DNA of 64,000 bases, from positions 1 through 64,000 of the forward strand of contig DASQZT010000098.1 in NCBI GenBank assembly GCA_035638575.1, in the 5' to 3' direction. Below are positions 7,755-16,877 of the stretch, in pieces. Both the position numbers and the translations under genes were made by a program. The notes below the pieces were generated by a model. It searched no databases. It was not told the DNA's origin and was given only the letters and a program-made list of their open reading frames with translations. The first letter of the stretch is position 1; every line of letters begins with the position of its first letter. The DNA comes from DASQZT01 sp035638575 (GTDB lineage Bacteria > Acidobacteriota > Terriglobia > Bryobacterales > Bryobacteraceae).

Positions 7755-9902
7755 TTATTGATAGGCGGGCTGGCTGAGCGCGCCGAGCAGGCTCTGAAAC
7801 GTCGCGTTGTTGATCGTCCCGCCCGCGGTCAACGGGGCGGAAAAGATGCCGTTTCCAGCCGTGGCGACCGTGCTAGTCGCTACCTCCAGGACGGTCGAGC
7901 CGGTGCTGGCGGCAACGGCCGCGGCGCTCACGGCCGGCAACTGCGTCAGAATCGAGGAGGGCACCGTGAAAGTCCCCGCGCCGACCGTAGTCTCACAAAC
8001 GAACCCCGCACCGGTCGTCGTGGCGGCCGACCCAGTCCCGGTTGTCATAGTGGCAGTACCAACGATCACCACGAGGTCGGCCGGGTTCCCGCCTGTCCAA
8101 TTCAGTGTCAAGCCCGCACTTCGTGTGACGGTCGTTGGCAATCCGCCGGTTATCGTGAGGGGCGTCCCGAGCGTGAGCGATGCGGTGAACTTTCCCACGT
8201 CCTTGCCGCCCGCGCCGCTCAATGTGTACGTGCCCGCAACCAGAGTGCCGTTCAAGATCCCCGGTATGGCGGTCGGCGCGCCTTCCTCGCCGATCAGCAA
8301 AGAGTAGGAATTGCTAAACTCCGTGAGCGGCGCGTTGGTGATGTTCGACCCGCTTGGTCCATTGAGCGTGACCGTGCCGGCATCGAGCGCGATGCCGGTT
8401 CCCGAAAACAACCCACTCGTCGAGTTGCTGCTGGATATCTGAACGACCTGGCAGGTTCCCGATGCGCTGGCCGGCGTCTGCAATGCCGGGACCGAGCCTA
8501 GCTCGAAAGCGCTGTACTGGGTGAACGATCCCGAAGCCAAATCGATCTTGACATTCCCGACCGAGGGCAAACTCTCCGAGAACTGATCGAGAATGAAACT
8601 GCCCGCGTTGTACGTGGTGCCCTGGTCCAAACCCTGCAACTGGGCGGTGGTGAAGCCGGGCTGGACGCAAGCGTCCGCGGACGCGCTCGGCGCAATCGAA
8701 ATATATGTGGCGTTGCTGAGCACCCCATTTACCGACAACTGGAAAGACACGGTGCAACCCGTCGGAACATTGGAGGGCAGGGTGAAATTGATCTGGTCTT
8801 CGGCCGCCAGCCCCGGCGCCCGGCCCGCGTAAGCCGGCGTGATGGCCATCCCTCCCACCATCACCTGGACGGTAACGCCGTTGTGGGAGAAGTCGAAGCC
8901 TGGCGAGGCGACATTGTCGCCGCCGGTTACCGGCCCCATGCCGGTGCCCCACGCAATGAGAGTTTGTCCCGGCTTGGCGGGCGAAATGCTGATGCCGGAA
9001 ACGCTGCCGGTGGTCAACCGGTTCACGTCCAATTGCGTCGCCGAGATGAAGTTCTGAACCACAACCAGGCCGCCGCCGGTCGAGTCTTGCGTGAACAATG
9101 CAAACCTGCGTTGAACCACCGTGGTGGGAAACGGCGCGCTCGTCGTTCCATTGGTCACGGTCACGTTGTAACTCGCCGCAGCCAGCGTGGAAGGCAGCAC
9201 CGCCGCGATCTGGTTCACGCCGTTCTGATTGTAAGTGTAGATCAGGTACGCGGACGTTGCGGTCCCGCCCGAAACGGGCGTGAACTTCACCGAAACGCCG
9301 TCAGGTGAACTGGTGGGCAGCGGAAAGCCGAACTGATTGAACCCGCTGGCACTCAGGTTGCTCCCCTTCACGATGAAGATGCTCCCCTCCGCGATGCTCG
9401 ACCCGTAGGCCGCCGCATCCGCCACCTGGGTAATCGTAGGCACTGGCGGACCCGTCGTGCCGCCCGTGTTGATCGTGCCGGCGCCGCTGAAGGTTATGCT
9501 AATGCCGCCTACTCCGATTGACCCACTGCCGGAGAGCGAAGGAAAAGATCCCGTCGCGCCGGCGAAGCTGCCGGTGCCGCCGGTGACCGTGGCCGATCCG
9601 GTTGCCGTTGTGGAGGTTCCCTCCAGCAGCGTGAGGGGCAGCGAGATCGTTCCTGTCAGGGTGCTGCCGGACAGGGTGATCGTGTAGGGGGCGTTCACGG
9701 TAGTTCCGGTCAGCCCGGTGAGGGGGACGGTCGCGCTGAAGGTTCCGTTCCCGATGCTGGTCAGGGTCGCCGTACCCGAGGCGGCCAGGCTGGTGCTGGA
9801 TATGCTTACCGTGGCGTTCACGGTTAACGTCGTGCTGGTAGTCGCCGCCTGCGCCGCGGCGCCGGCCAGCAGGATCAATACAAGACTCGTATGCTTCACC
9901 AC
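7755..9902 (-). CDS. Secreted protein with TIGR03437-like acidobacterial domain
   Basis: A 715-residue protein with an N-terminal signal peptide (MVKHTSLVLILLAGAAAQA). The first 150 residues are low-complexity Thr/Gly/Ser beta repeats (for example GTATLTSIGNGTFSATVPL). From about residue 160 (ITQVADAAAYGSSIAEGSIF) to about 400 comes a domain typical of acidobacterial surface proteins: GVNQIAAVLPSTLAAASYNV, then IAWGTGMGPVTGGDN and AGRAPGLAAEDQINFTLPS. This matches what I know as the TIGR03437 Solibacter domain. The remaining 300 residues are again beta-rich and contain paired cysteines. It is probably exported and surface-associated; no enzymatic motif is visible. It stands alone, 142 bases from the SDR gene upstream. 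Confidence 0.75.
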   Translation of the reverse strand: MVKHTSLVLILLAGAAAQAATTSTTLTVNATVSISSTSLAASGTATLTSIGNGTFSATVPLTGLTGTTVNAPYTITLSGSTLTGTISLPLTLLEGTSTTATGSATVTGGTGSFAGATGSFPSLSGSGSIGVGGISITFSGAGTINTGGTTGPPVPTITQVADAAAYGSSIAEGSIFIVKGSNLSASGFNQFGFPLPTSSPDGVSVKFTPVSGGTATSAYLIYTYNQNGVNQIAAVLPSTLAAASYNVTVTNGTTSAPFPTTVVQRRFALFTQDSTGGGLVVVQNFISATQLDVNRLTTGSVSGISISPAKPGQTLIAWGTGMGPVTGGDNVASPGFDFSHNGVTVQVMVGGMAITPAYAGRAPGLAAEDQINFTLPSNVPTGCTVSFQLSVNGVLSNATYISIAPSASADACVQPGFTTAQLQGLDQGTTYNAGSFILDQFSESLPSVGNVKIDLASGSFTQYSAFELGSVPALQTPASASGTCQVVQISSSNSTSGLFSGTGIALDAGTVTLNGPSGSNITNAPLTEFSNSYSLLIGEEGAPTAIPGILNGTLVAGTYTLSGAGGKDVGKFTASLTLGTPLTITGGLPTTVTRSAGLTLNWTGGNPADLVVIVGTATMTTGTGSAATTTGAGFVCETTVGAGTFTVPSSILTQLPAVSAAAVAASTGSTVLEVATSTVATAGNGIFSAPLTAGGTINNATFQSLLGALSQPAYQ

Positions 9903-10044
9903 AGAATGGCTCCTCCGATCAAAGTTCTTCAGATGGCCGGGCCAATGGCTGTCGGCGCGAGTGCCTCCGCGTTTGCCACCTGTCGTGCCATCTCTACAGA
10001 GTATACTGCGCGCGCCGGTAGCCGCCGCCGGGATGTGACGAATC

Positions 10045-10776
10045 TCACTTCTGGCTCAAGCCGCCGTCGATCGCCAGTGTCTGGCCCGTCACGAAATTGG
10101 AGGCCTCCAGGAAATACACTACCGCATCGGCAACCTCCGCCGGCGTGCCGCCGCGCCTGGCGGGCGTCGCTTCGATCATCCGCCTGCCGCGCTCGTCGAT
10201 ATCGGGGAACGGAATCACGCCGGGGGCCACCGAGTTCACCGTGATCTCCGGCGCGAAGGCTTTGGCCAGCGCGCGCGTCAGCATGATGACGCCCGCCTTG
10301 GACGAGCAGTAGTGGGCGTGTTCGGCCCACGGCCGGATGCCGCCCAGCGAGCTGATATTGACGATGCGCCCGCCGCCCGTCTTCTTCATCAGCCTGGCGC
10401 CGTTCTGGCAGCAGAAGAAAACGGCCTTCAGGTTGACCGTGTGGATGAAGTCCCAGTCCTTCTCGGTGATTTCCAGCGGATCGATACGGGTGAACCGCGC
10501 GGCGTTGTTGACCAGTCCGTCGAGCCGCCCCATCCGCTGCTCCACTTCCGCGAACATGCGCCCGATTTCCTCCACGCTTTCGAGGTTGGCGCGGAACAGC
10601 GCCGCGTCACCCGATTCGGCGGCCGTCTGCCGGGCCTCGGCTTCCGAGCGGTGGTAATGGATGGCCACGCGCGCGCCTTCCTGGGCCAGGCGCAGCGCGA
10701 TTCCGCGCCCGATCCGTTTGGCGGCTCCGGTCACCAGGACTACTTTTCCTTGCAGGCTAAACGGTCGGGTCTCCAT
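10045..10776 (-). CDS. SDR-family NAD(P)-dependent oxidoreductase
   Basis: A 243-residue classical short-chain dehydrogenase. Residues near the N-terminus carry the cofactor motif TGAAKRIG (TGxxxGxG type), then the structural NNAA motif, a catalytic serine in NISSLGG and the YxxxK pair (YCSSKAG). The C-terminus TGQTLAIDGGLS is typical of the family. The arginine after TGAAK and the HYHRS stretch suggest NADP preference and resemble pteridine-reductase-like members, but the substrate is not determinable. The ATG at 10776 overlaps the MFS gene by 20 bases, and it is the last gene of the overlapped operon that begins with mazG. Confidence 0.85.
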   Translation of the reverse strand: METRPFSLQGKVVLVTGAAKRIGRGIALRLAQEGARVAIHYHRSEAEARQTAAESGDAALFRANLESVEEIGRMFAEVEQRMGRLDGLVNNAARFTRIDPLEITEKDWDFIHTVNLKAVFFCCQNGARLMKKTGGGRIVNISSLGGIRPWAEHAHYCSSKAGVIMLTRALAKAFAPEITVNSVAPGVIPFPDIDERGRRMIEATPARRGGTPAEVADAVVYFLEASNFVTGQTLAIDGGLSQK

Positions 10777-12052
10777 GCACCTCAATCTCCTCGGGCTCGA
10801 CTCCTTCGGTAGCCGGCTCGGGCAGCCGTCCCGTCCAATTGGCCCAGCCCCAGAATAGCGCCGTGCAGGAACTCAGCGCGCCGGCGATCGCGCCGATCGA
10901 CCGTGGGTCCCAATACTGCGACGCGATCCCCGCCAGCATCATCGAGATCATCATCACCGACCACGTCACCGATTCCATGGTGGCGAACACGCGCCCGCGA
11001 AACCCGGCCGGCACGTGGCGCAAAAGCTGCCACATGTTCAGCACCGAGCTGGCGCCCACGCCCGCGCGCGACAGGGCGATGAACACCAGCGCCCATTTGA
11101 AATCGCGCATCTGGCTGAACACCACGTAAGCGCCGCCGTGCACGATGTAGCAGACGGTGATGTAGCGCTTGTAGCTGGCGAAGCTCAGCCGCCGCCCGAT
11201 GTTGTAGGACAGGGCGCCGCCCATCAGCAGGCCCACTCCCGCACAGCCCCAGATCATGCCCAGGCCCGCCGGTCCGCGGTTGAACACGATCTCGCCGAAG
11301 ACGCTGAACAGGATCTGCGCCGCGCCCCCGCCGGTCGCCCAGCCGATGTTGACCATCAGCAGTCCCAGGATGAGCGGCGCCGAGCGCATGTAGCGCAGCC
11401 CCTCGGCGTACTCGTGCCACGGCCGCACCACCTGCGCCTCGGTGAGCGCGCGCGGCGGCGGGCGGAAGCCGCGCCCCGGCAGGAACAGCCTCGAAATGCA
11501 CAGCGCCGAGACCAGGAACGAAAGCGAATTGCCGAGGAACGCCAGGTCGTAGCCGAACTGCATCACGCTGGTTCCGCCCAGAAATGCGCCCACCGCCAGC
11601 GTGGTCCATTGCGTCGTCTGCGTCAGGGAATTCGCCGTGTGCAGCTCGTCCTTGGTGGCGATCGAGGGCAGCACCGACGAGCGCCCGCTGGTGAAAAAGG
11701 GCGAGGCGCCCATCAGCAGGCCGCTCAAAACGTAGAGCAGCCAGGTCTCCCTGCGGTGCACCGTCAGGATGAACCCCAACGCTACCACCGCGCGGACCAG
11801 GTCGCTCGCGATCATCACGCGCTTGCGGTCCATCCGGTCGAGCAGTACGCCCGCCAGCGGCCCCACCAGCATCGCCGGGATGGCGCGCGCCAGCATCACG
11901 CCGCTGACCACCAGGCCCGATCGCGTGGTGGCCACCGCCAGGCTGAAGACGGCGATGTTGTTGAAGTGATCGCCGATCTCGCTCACCACCTGGCCGATCC
12001 ACGTGTACCGGTAGTTGCGGTTGTCGCGCAACAGCGAGACAAAGGCGTTCAA
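10757..12052 (-). CDS. MFS transporter, EntS/MFS_3-like exporter
   Basis: A 431-residue polytopic protein with about 12 hydrophobic segments. It contains the MFS loop motif GVLLDRMDRKRVMIASDLVR between helices 2 and 3 and begins FVSLLRDNRNYRYTWIGQVV, a pattern typical of the EntS/MFS_3 group of drug or siderophore exporters. The start is inferred to be the TTG at 12052, because it gives a normal N-terminus and a four-base TTGA overlap with the upstream racemase gene. The frame is open further upstream, but that part lies wholly inside the racemase gene. Its cargo may relate to the amino-acid-modifying enzymes encoded just upstream. Confidence 0.85.
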   Translation of the reverse strand: MNAFVSLLRDNRNYRYTWIGQVVSEIGDHFNNIAVFSLAVATTRSGLVVSGVMLARAIPAMLVGPLAGVLLDRMDRKRVMIASDLVRAVVALGFILTVHRRETWLLYVLSGLLMGASPFFTSGRSSVLPSIATKDELHTANSLTQTTQWTTLAVGAFLGGTSVMQFGYDLAFLGNSLSFLVSALCISRLFLPGRGFRPPPRALTEAQVVRPWHEYAEGLRYMRSAPLILGLLMVNIGWATGGGAAQILFSVFGEIVFNRGPAGLGMIWGCAGVGLLMGGALSYNIGRRLSFASYKRYITVCYIVHGGAYVVFSQMRDFKWALVFIALSRAGVGASSVLNMWQLLRHVPAGFRGRVFATMESVTWSVMMISMMLAGIASQYWDPRSIGAIAGALSSCTALFWGWANWTGRLPEPATEGVEPEEIEVHGDPTV

Positions 12053-13167
12053 CCGAGGGTTTCCTCCCTCACCGTGATGGCGCGGATGTAGTCGTGGTCC
12101 AGCGCATATCCGAAGCCCGGCTCGTCGCGGACTTCGATCGTTCCGCGCGCCGTGGTCTCCACCGCGGGCTGGATGATGTCCTGCTTCCAGTAGCGCTTGC
12201 TGGCGGAAACGTCGCCGGGCAGCACGAAGTTCGGCAGGGTGGCCAGGGCCACGTTGTGCGCCCGCCCCACGCCCGCTTCCAGCATGCCTCCGCACCACAC
12301 CGGAATGCCCGCGGCCTGCGCCACATCGTGCACCCGCCTGGCCTCGCGGAATCCGCCCACGCGGCCCAGCTTGATGTTGATGATGCCGCAGGCCCGCAGC
12401 TTCACCGCCTGCTCCGCGTGGTGCGCCGTGCGGATGCACTCGTCCAGGCAGATGGGCGTCTGGAGCCGCGATTGCAGCTCGGCATGATCGATGATGTCGT
12501 CGTGGCTGAGCGGCTGCTCGATCATCATCAGGTAGAAATCGTCGAGCTTGCGCAGGTGATCCGTATCGGCCAGGGTGTAGGCGGAGTTGGCGTCGGCCAT
12601 CAGCTTGATCGACGGGAACCGCTCGCGCACCTGCCGCACCACGTCTACATCCCAGCCCGGCTTGATCTTCATTTTGATGCGCTGGTATCCGGCCGCCAGC
12701 TCGGTTTCGATCTTCTCGAACAGTTGTCCGACCGAATCCTGTATGCCGATGGAGACGCCGCAGGGAATCTCGCGCCGCGCCGGCGATCCGGGCGCGCAGA
12801 TCTTCTTCCACAGCGGCACGCCTTCGAGCCGCGCCGCCAGGTCCCACACCGCCGCTTCGAGGCCGCCGCGCGCCATGTTGTGGCCGCGAATGTGGGCCGT
12901 CAGCGGGTACACGTCTTGGGGACCCTGGAATTCGTGCCCGAGCACCCGCGGCGCAACGTAGTCGCGCAGGATCATCCACGCCGACCCGGTCCACTCTTCG
13001 TTGTAGAAGGGGTTCTCGCCGGCCGTCACCTCACCCCATCCCGACGCGCCCTCGCCCTCGGCCTCCACCAGGATGATGTCGCGGCCGTACGTGCGCGAGA
13101 AGCTGGTTTCGAAAAAATGCACCAGCGGCATGCGGATCTGGCGCAGCGTGATGCGTTCGAGTTTCAT
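12049..13167 (-). CDS. N-succinylamino acid racemase / o-succinylbenzoate synthase (enolase superfamily)
   Basis: A 372-residue enolase-superfamily enzyme. Catalytic elements in order: the KxK motif (RIKMKIKPG), metal ligands in MADANSAY, IEQPL and LDECI, and the second lysine in INIKLGRVGG. This set matches the OSBS/N-succinylamino acid racemase branch (MenC type). The neighbour just upstream is a GNAT protein of the kind paired with these racemases in the known route that converts D-amino acids to L-amino acids through N-succinyl intermediates. That favours racemase over a menaquinone role, and no other men gene is in the window. The third enzyme of that route, an M20-type desuccinylase, is not seen here. 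Start and stop overlap neighbours by four bases (ATGA, TTGA). Confidence 0.85.
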   Translation of the reverse strand: MKLERITLRQIRMPLVHFFETSFSRTYGRDIILVEAEGEGASGWGEVTAGENPFYNEEWTGSAWMILRDYVAPRVLGHEFQGPQDVYPLTAHIRGHNMARGGLEAAVWDLAARLEGVPLWKKICAPGSPARREIPCGVSIGIQDSVGQLFEKIETELAAGYQRIKMKIKPGWDVDVVRQVRERFPSIKLMADANSAYTLADTDHLRKLDDFYLMMIEQPLSHDDIIDHAELQSRLQTPICLDECIRTAHHAEQAVKLRACGIINIKLGRVGGFREARRVHDVAQAAGIPVWCGGMLEAGVGRAHNVALATLPNFVLPGDVSASKRYWKQDIIQPAVETTARGTIEVRDEPGFGYALDHDYIRAITVREETLG

Positions 13168-13889
13168 TGCCAGGACTCCAGGAGGTAGACGCCTTCGGTA
13201 TCGCGCCGGTCGAAGCCCGTCACCGCCAGGCCGCGCGCGAAGGCGCTCTGGAACTTCTCCGCGTTGGTCTTTTGAATCTCCCGCGCGCGCGCCGGCTCGT
13301 CGCCGCGGATGCGCGCGATATCCGCGGGGTATGAAATGCACTCCTCGCCGCGGCGTTCGACAGGCGCTCCGGCGATCACCGCCCGCACGCGAGGCGAATC
13401 GAGCCACCACTCGGCGATGCAGCGGTCGGTGGGCAGGCCGCCGTGCAGCGGGCTGGCGGTGATGCCGTACTGGTTCACGTTGTAGCGCCGCACGATGGCG
13501 CCCAACCGCTCGATGTTGAAGAAAGCGTTCTTCAGTTCCAGCGGATCGAAGGTCCATTCGATCAGTTGGATGCCGCGCTCGAGCGCTTCCTCGCGCTGGC
13601 GCAGCTTGAGCCGCCGGCCGATGCCGCTGTTGTGATACGCCGGCAGCACGCCCAGCATGTGGCTGTGGAGATACGGCTGGCCGCCCTGCTTGACTCCCGG
13701 AATGGCGAAACAGAAACCGATCATCTCGTTGCCGTCGAACGCGCCGAATACGTGGCCGCCGACCTTGCTCACCACCACCAGAAACCGCAGCGGGAGCAGC
13801 TCCACGTCGGCGAAGCCCCAGATCTCCTGCTGCAACCGGAGCACTTCGGAGAATTCGGGCAGGTGGAACAACTGGCGGATCTCGATCAC
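13164..13889 (-). CDS. GNAT-family acyltransferase paired with the racemase
   Basis: A 241-residue protein. It has the GNAT core, including the acyl-CoA loop region NSGIGRRLKLRQREEALERG preceded by HSHMLGVLPAYH. It resembles the COG3375-type acetyltransferases that sit next to N-succinylamino acid racemases, where the enzyme succinylates D-amino acids. The GTG start at 13889 overlaps the mazG stop (GTGA), and its stop overlaps the racemase start (ATGA). The sequence does not show whether it uses acetyl- or succinyl-CoA; the succinyl role is inferred from its neighbour. Confidence 0.75.
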   Translation of the reverse strand: MIEIRQLFHLPEFSEVLRLQQEIWGFADVELLPLRFLVVVSKVGGHVFGAFDGNEMIGFCFAIPGVKQGGQPYLHSHMLGVLPAYHNSGIGRRLKLRQREEALERGIQLIEWTFDPLELKNAFFNIERLGAIVRRYNVNQYGITASPLHGGLPTDRCIAEWWLDSPRVRAVIAGAPVERRGEECISYPADIARIRGDEPARAREIQKTNAEKFQSAFARGLAVTGFDRRDTEGVYLLESWQ

Positions 13890-14668
13890 CGCTTGGCTTC
13901 CTGCCACAGCGCCTCCATTTCCTCGATATTCGATTGTTCCAGCTTCTTTCCGCGCTCCGCAAGTTTGCGCTCGATGTAGCCGAACCGCTCGCGGAATTTG
14001 GCGTTGGTTTTGCGCAGCGCCTGCTCGGGGTCGACACGAACGAAGCGCGCCAGGTTCACCAGGACGAACAGCAGGTCGCCCAGCTCGTCTTCCAGTTCGG
14101 CCTGCGAGGCGTTGCGGCGCGCCTGCTCGAATTCGGCGACCTCCTCGTGCAGTTTGTCGAGCACCTGATCGGGGTTCTCCCAGTCGAAGCCCACGCCGGC
14201 CGCGCGCGAGGTAATCTGTTGCGCCTCGACGAGCGCGGGCAGGGCGCGCGGCACCGGGCCCAGCAGGCTGGTGTCCTGGACGCCCTTTTCCTTCTTCTCC
14301 GCGGCTTTGACCTCGCCCCAGATCCGCTTCACGTCGCCCGCCGTCTCCGCCGATTCCTCTCCGAATACGTGCGGATGCCGGCGGACCAGCTTGCCGTTGA
14401 TGGCGTCGAGCGTATCGCCGATTTCGAACAGGCTCTGCTCGGCGGCCATCTGGGCGTAGAAAACCGCCTGCAGCAGGAAGTCGCCTAGTTCTTCGGCCAG
14501 CCCGTTCCAGTCGCGCCGGTCGATGGCGTCGAGCACCTCGTAGGTCTCTTCGAGCGTGAAGGGCTTGATGGTATCGAAGGTCTGCTCGCGGTCCCACGGG
14601 CATCCGCCGGGCGCGCGCAGGCGGCCCATGAGGTCGACGAGCTTCTGGAATTTCTCACCCGCTGTCAT
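13886..14668 (-). CDS. mazG: Nucleoside triphosphate pyrophosphohydrolase MazG
   Basis: A 260-residue, two-domain MazG. The N-terminal half has the signature RLRAPGGCPWDREQT and the metal-binding acidic helix LEETYEVLDAID, followed by LAEELGDFLLQ. The C-terminal half repeats the fold (KLHEEVAEFEQA and LEDELGDLLFVLVN). It hydrolyses non-canonical or excess NTPs to NMP and pyrophosphate in the cytoplasm. The ATG at 14668 was chosen because it precedes the conserved GEKFQKLVDLM start of the family; upstream in-frame ATG codons add eight residues. It is the first gene of the overlapped minus-strand operon. Confidence 0.93.
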   Translation of the reverse strand: MTAGEKFQKLVDLMGRLRAPGGCPWDREQTFDTIKPFTLEETYEVLDAIDRRDWNGLAEELGDFLLQAVFYAQMAAEQSLFEIGDTLDAINGKLVRRHPHVFGEESAETAGDVKRIWGEVKAAEKKEKGVQDTSLLGPVPRALPALVEAQQITSRAAGVGFDWENPDQVLDKLHEEVAEFEQARRNASQAELEDELGDLLFVLVNLARFVRVDPEQALRKTNAKFRERFGYIERKLAERGKKLEQSNIEEMEALWQEAKR

Positions 14669-15251
14669 GTGGCTGTGAAAGTTAATGCTCACACAGCGGG
14701 GAACGGCTGCGCAAATCGGGCGCCAGGGACCAGGGGGACACTGCGGGCGTCAGGGTTGGTCGTGGGGTGGACTGCGTTCGGGCGGCCGGGGCGTTCGGAG
14801 TCGCTCACAGAGCGTTCCGCGGCCCTTACGCCGCTGTCGGCAACCCGCCAGGCTGGCGAGTTACTCGTTCTTAGTATGGTGCTTCGCTCTTCGCTCTTCG
14901 ATCTCCAAAATAGTGCATGGGATCCCATGTCTCCTTGCCGACCAATCAGCGCGAAGCTGACCGCCGTTTATGGGCCTTTCGACCCTACACGGAGTTACAC
15001 ACTACCGCAATCCAACATTCGCGGGCCCGCGAGAAAAACCGTCGATTCCGGTGGAGGACAGGCCGCAAAACCTATCCTACTTCTATTATAACCTGAGGGT
15101 GTCAAGAGGTTGGAGTGTAAGCTATTGAAAATACAAGAAAAAATACCTTGAACTAAAAAAGCTTAATGTGGCGTTTTGGGGGAGGTCCCAGACCATTTTG
15201 GTGAAGCCACTTTCGTCCTCGGGCCGCTCGACCAGGCGGTGAGTTGGAAAG
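14669..15251. other. 583-bp stretch without a convincing gene
   Basis: An open frame of 79 codons (14689-14928, minus) has a fair AAGGAG site before its ATG, but its arginine/serine-rich product resembles nothing I know. On the minus strand the stretch below 15085 holds several small stem-loops (for example GGGTC-GAAA-GGCCC and CATGGGATCCCATG). It could therefore be a leader or a structured RNA upstream of mazG. No known RNA family signature was recognised. Confidence 0.4.
15085..15105 (-). promoter_or_regulatory. TTGACA and TATAAT hexamers with 9-bp spacing
   Basis: On the minus strand a perfect TTGACA (15105-15100) is followed after only nine bases by a perfect TATAAT (15090-15085), in an AT-richer island directed towards mazG. 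The spacing is too short for a standard sigma-70 promoter. It may be a coincidence or a lineage-specific element. Confidence 0.3.
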
Positions 15252-15437
15252 TCAAATCGCTGTTGCGATATCCGGTTTCGTGGGGGGCATGATGACGATC
15301 TCTCCGTTCGCCTCACGCTCGATGCGGAGTTCCGGGTTCTTCATGCAAAATTCGTAGTACTCGTCATCGTCCATGGGCGGCTCACCACGGATCGAGTAGG
15401 TCGCGTAAGCTTCATGGTCGGGAAGCAAGACCCGCAT
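15252..15437 (-). pseudogene. Truncated N-terminus of an Uma2-family (DUF820) protein
   Basis: A 61-codon frame contains MDDDEYYEFCMKNPELRI and EIVIMPPT, the hallmark N-terminal blocks of Uma2/DUF820 putative nucleases. It stops right after MPPT. The rest of the family, about 130 residues with the PD-(D/E)xK-like core, does not follow in any frame. It is most likely a dead fragment. It sits between a non-coding zone and a methyltransferase gene. Confidence 0.6.
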
Positions 15438-15480
15438 ACACCCACAATACCGCGAAAGCGATTCAGCCGCCCTTCGTTGG

Positions 15481-16827
15481 TCATCCCGTAATCTTCAGCG
15501 GCCAGGATTCCGAACTGATACCCGCACATTCTACCCGGAATCGCTGCTCGCCTTTGGGCACATCATCGGGAACAATGACATTGATCTGGCGGCATCCTTC
15601 GGGGTCCACTTCGCCAACGTATTCAACCCCGAGCCGGGTGTCTCCGAGATACACGCCGATATTGCTCCGATCGGCGTTTACAGGAAGACCGCCGATCCAA
15701 CAACTGATGAACCCACGTTCCCTTACCGCGATCTCCTCACCCCTCCAAGTGATACCGTCACGCACGCCCTTCAGAACAAGCCGATCGACCTTCAACGGCA
15801 TATCGACAGCTATGCGAAGCGTTGGTCCGAATCTGCTGTCCGAAAACCGAAGGCCCACGGCGTTCCAGCCGCCATCCAAGCCCGGTGGCAAGCGAAAATT
15901 CGCCACCCAGGTATCATCTCCCTCACCTCTCACGTACAATGCCGGGACGCCGAAACCACCAACTTCAAAACGAAGTTGCTCACGAGCCACGAACTCCAGG
16001 CGTGTGCGAAACCAGCAAGTGATGTATTCCTCTTTGTGAGTCGAAAAATTGATTCCGGAGTTTCTGGCGTTAACGGCGGCAAGCAGCTCCGGCGGTTCCT
16101 GTTCCGCTTGGAACGGGATTGGCTCCCACTTTCGGTGGCACACGACACCGGCATGGGAGCCCGAAGCGAACAGGAGTTCCACACGGGCAAATCCGGCGGC
16201 ACGGCACATCGCCATCAAACAGCCGACAGTAGGGCCGATCCAACTGTCCAGTTGATTCCCCAATTCGTCGGTTTCGTAGAACTCCATAGTGGGGATTTCT
16301 GTCCGGTGCTCCTGCCATGTATCGGCATCCGTCACGAACGATTCCACGATGGCCGTGTCCATCGTGAGACCGCAAACGATTTCCAGCGCCAAGAGCGGGT
16401 GTTTGAGATGGTACAGTACGCCAAGAAAGAAGGTGAAATCGAACTTGCCAAGACCGGCTTGCGGCAACTCGTAACAATCGAGAACGCGATACACCACTGT
16501 GGACGACAGAGTCTTGTGGATGCGGAGAAAATTGGGAACCTCAACGCAGTCAACCGCCGTGACTTGGGCTCCATGCCGTTCGGCCTCAAAGCTGAACCAA
16601 CCGTCCCAAGCCCCAATGTCCAATACCCGTCTCCCGGCTAACTCGGAGGGAATCGGAAACCGGGCGTACCGCTCTTGGAGAACCTCTAACCGGTTGTAGC
16701 CTTCGATAACGGTGCCGTCCGGTAACTCAAAGGTGTGATACCAGCCCTTTTCAGCAAGTTCCCTGCTGAAGTCCTCACCTCTGCGGGATTCACTGCTGTT
16801 GAGTGATCGCAGATTCTTCGTCTCCAT
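15481..16827 (-). CDS. CmoB-like (DUF1698) methyltransferase with C-terminal Ig-like domain
   Basis: A 448-residue protein. Residues 25-260 match the DUF1698/CmoB-like SAM-dependent methyltransferases: GWYHTFELPDGTVIEGY, then the SAM-binding VLDIGAWDGWFSFEAERHGA, then FFLGVLYHLKHPL. Residues 270-448 are extra: two beta-rich segments, the last (IGVYLGDTRLGVEYVGEVDP, then NVIVPDDVPKGEQRFRV) resembling TIG/IPT-type Ig folds common in acidobacterial secreted proteins. No signal peptide is visible, so the tail would be cytoplasmic. The substrate is unknown, and the fusion makes a tRNA role less certain. The ATG at 16827 is the only reasonable start. Confidence 0.7.
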   Translation of the reverse strand: METKNLRSLNSSESRRGEDFSRELAEKGWYHTFELPDGTVIEGYNRLEVLQERYARFPIPSELAGRRVLDIGAWDGWFSFEAERHGAQVTAVDCVEVPNFLRIHKTLSSTVVYRVLDCYELPQAGLGKFDFTFFLGVLYHLKHPLLALEIVCGLTMDTAIVESFVTDADTWQEHRTEIPTMEFYETDELGNQLDSWIGPTVGCLMAMCRAAGFARVELLFASGSHAGVVCHRKWEPIPFQAEQEPPELLAAVNARNSGINFSTHKEEYITCWFRTRLEFVAREQLRFEVGGFGVPALYVRGEGDDTWVANFRLPPGLDGGWNAVGLRFSDSRFGPTLRIAVDMPLKVDRLVLKGVRDGITWRGEEIAVRERGFISCWIGGLPVNADRSNIGVYLGDTRLGVEYVGEVDPEGCRQINVIVPDDVPKGEQRFRVECAGISSESWPLKITG

Positions 16828-16877
16828 ATCATACTATCGCCGTTTCCGGCCCCCCAAAAAACTCAGGGATCCGCGCG

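Noticed and set aside
15130..15260. Continuation of the Uma2 fragment in another frame
   Set aside because: The other frame (QRFDFPTHRLVERPEDES) does not match the Uma2 core, so a simple frameshift cannot restore the gene.
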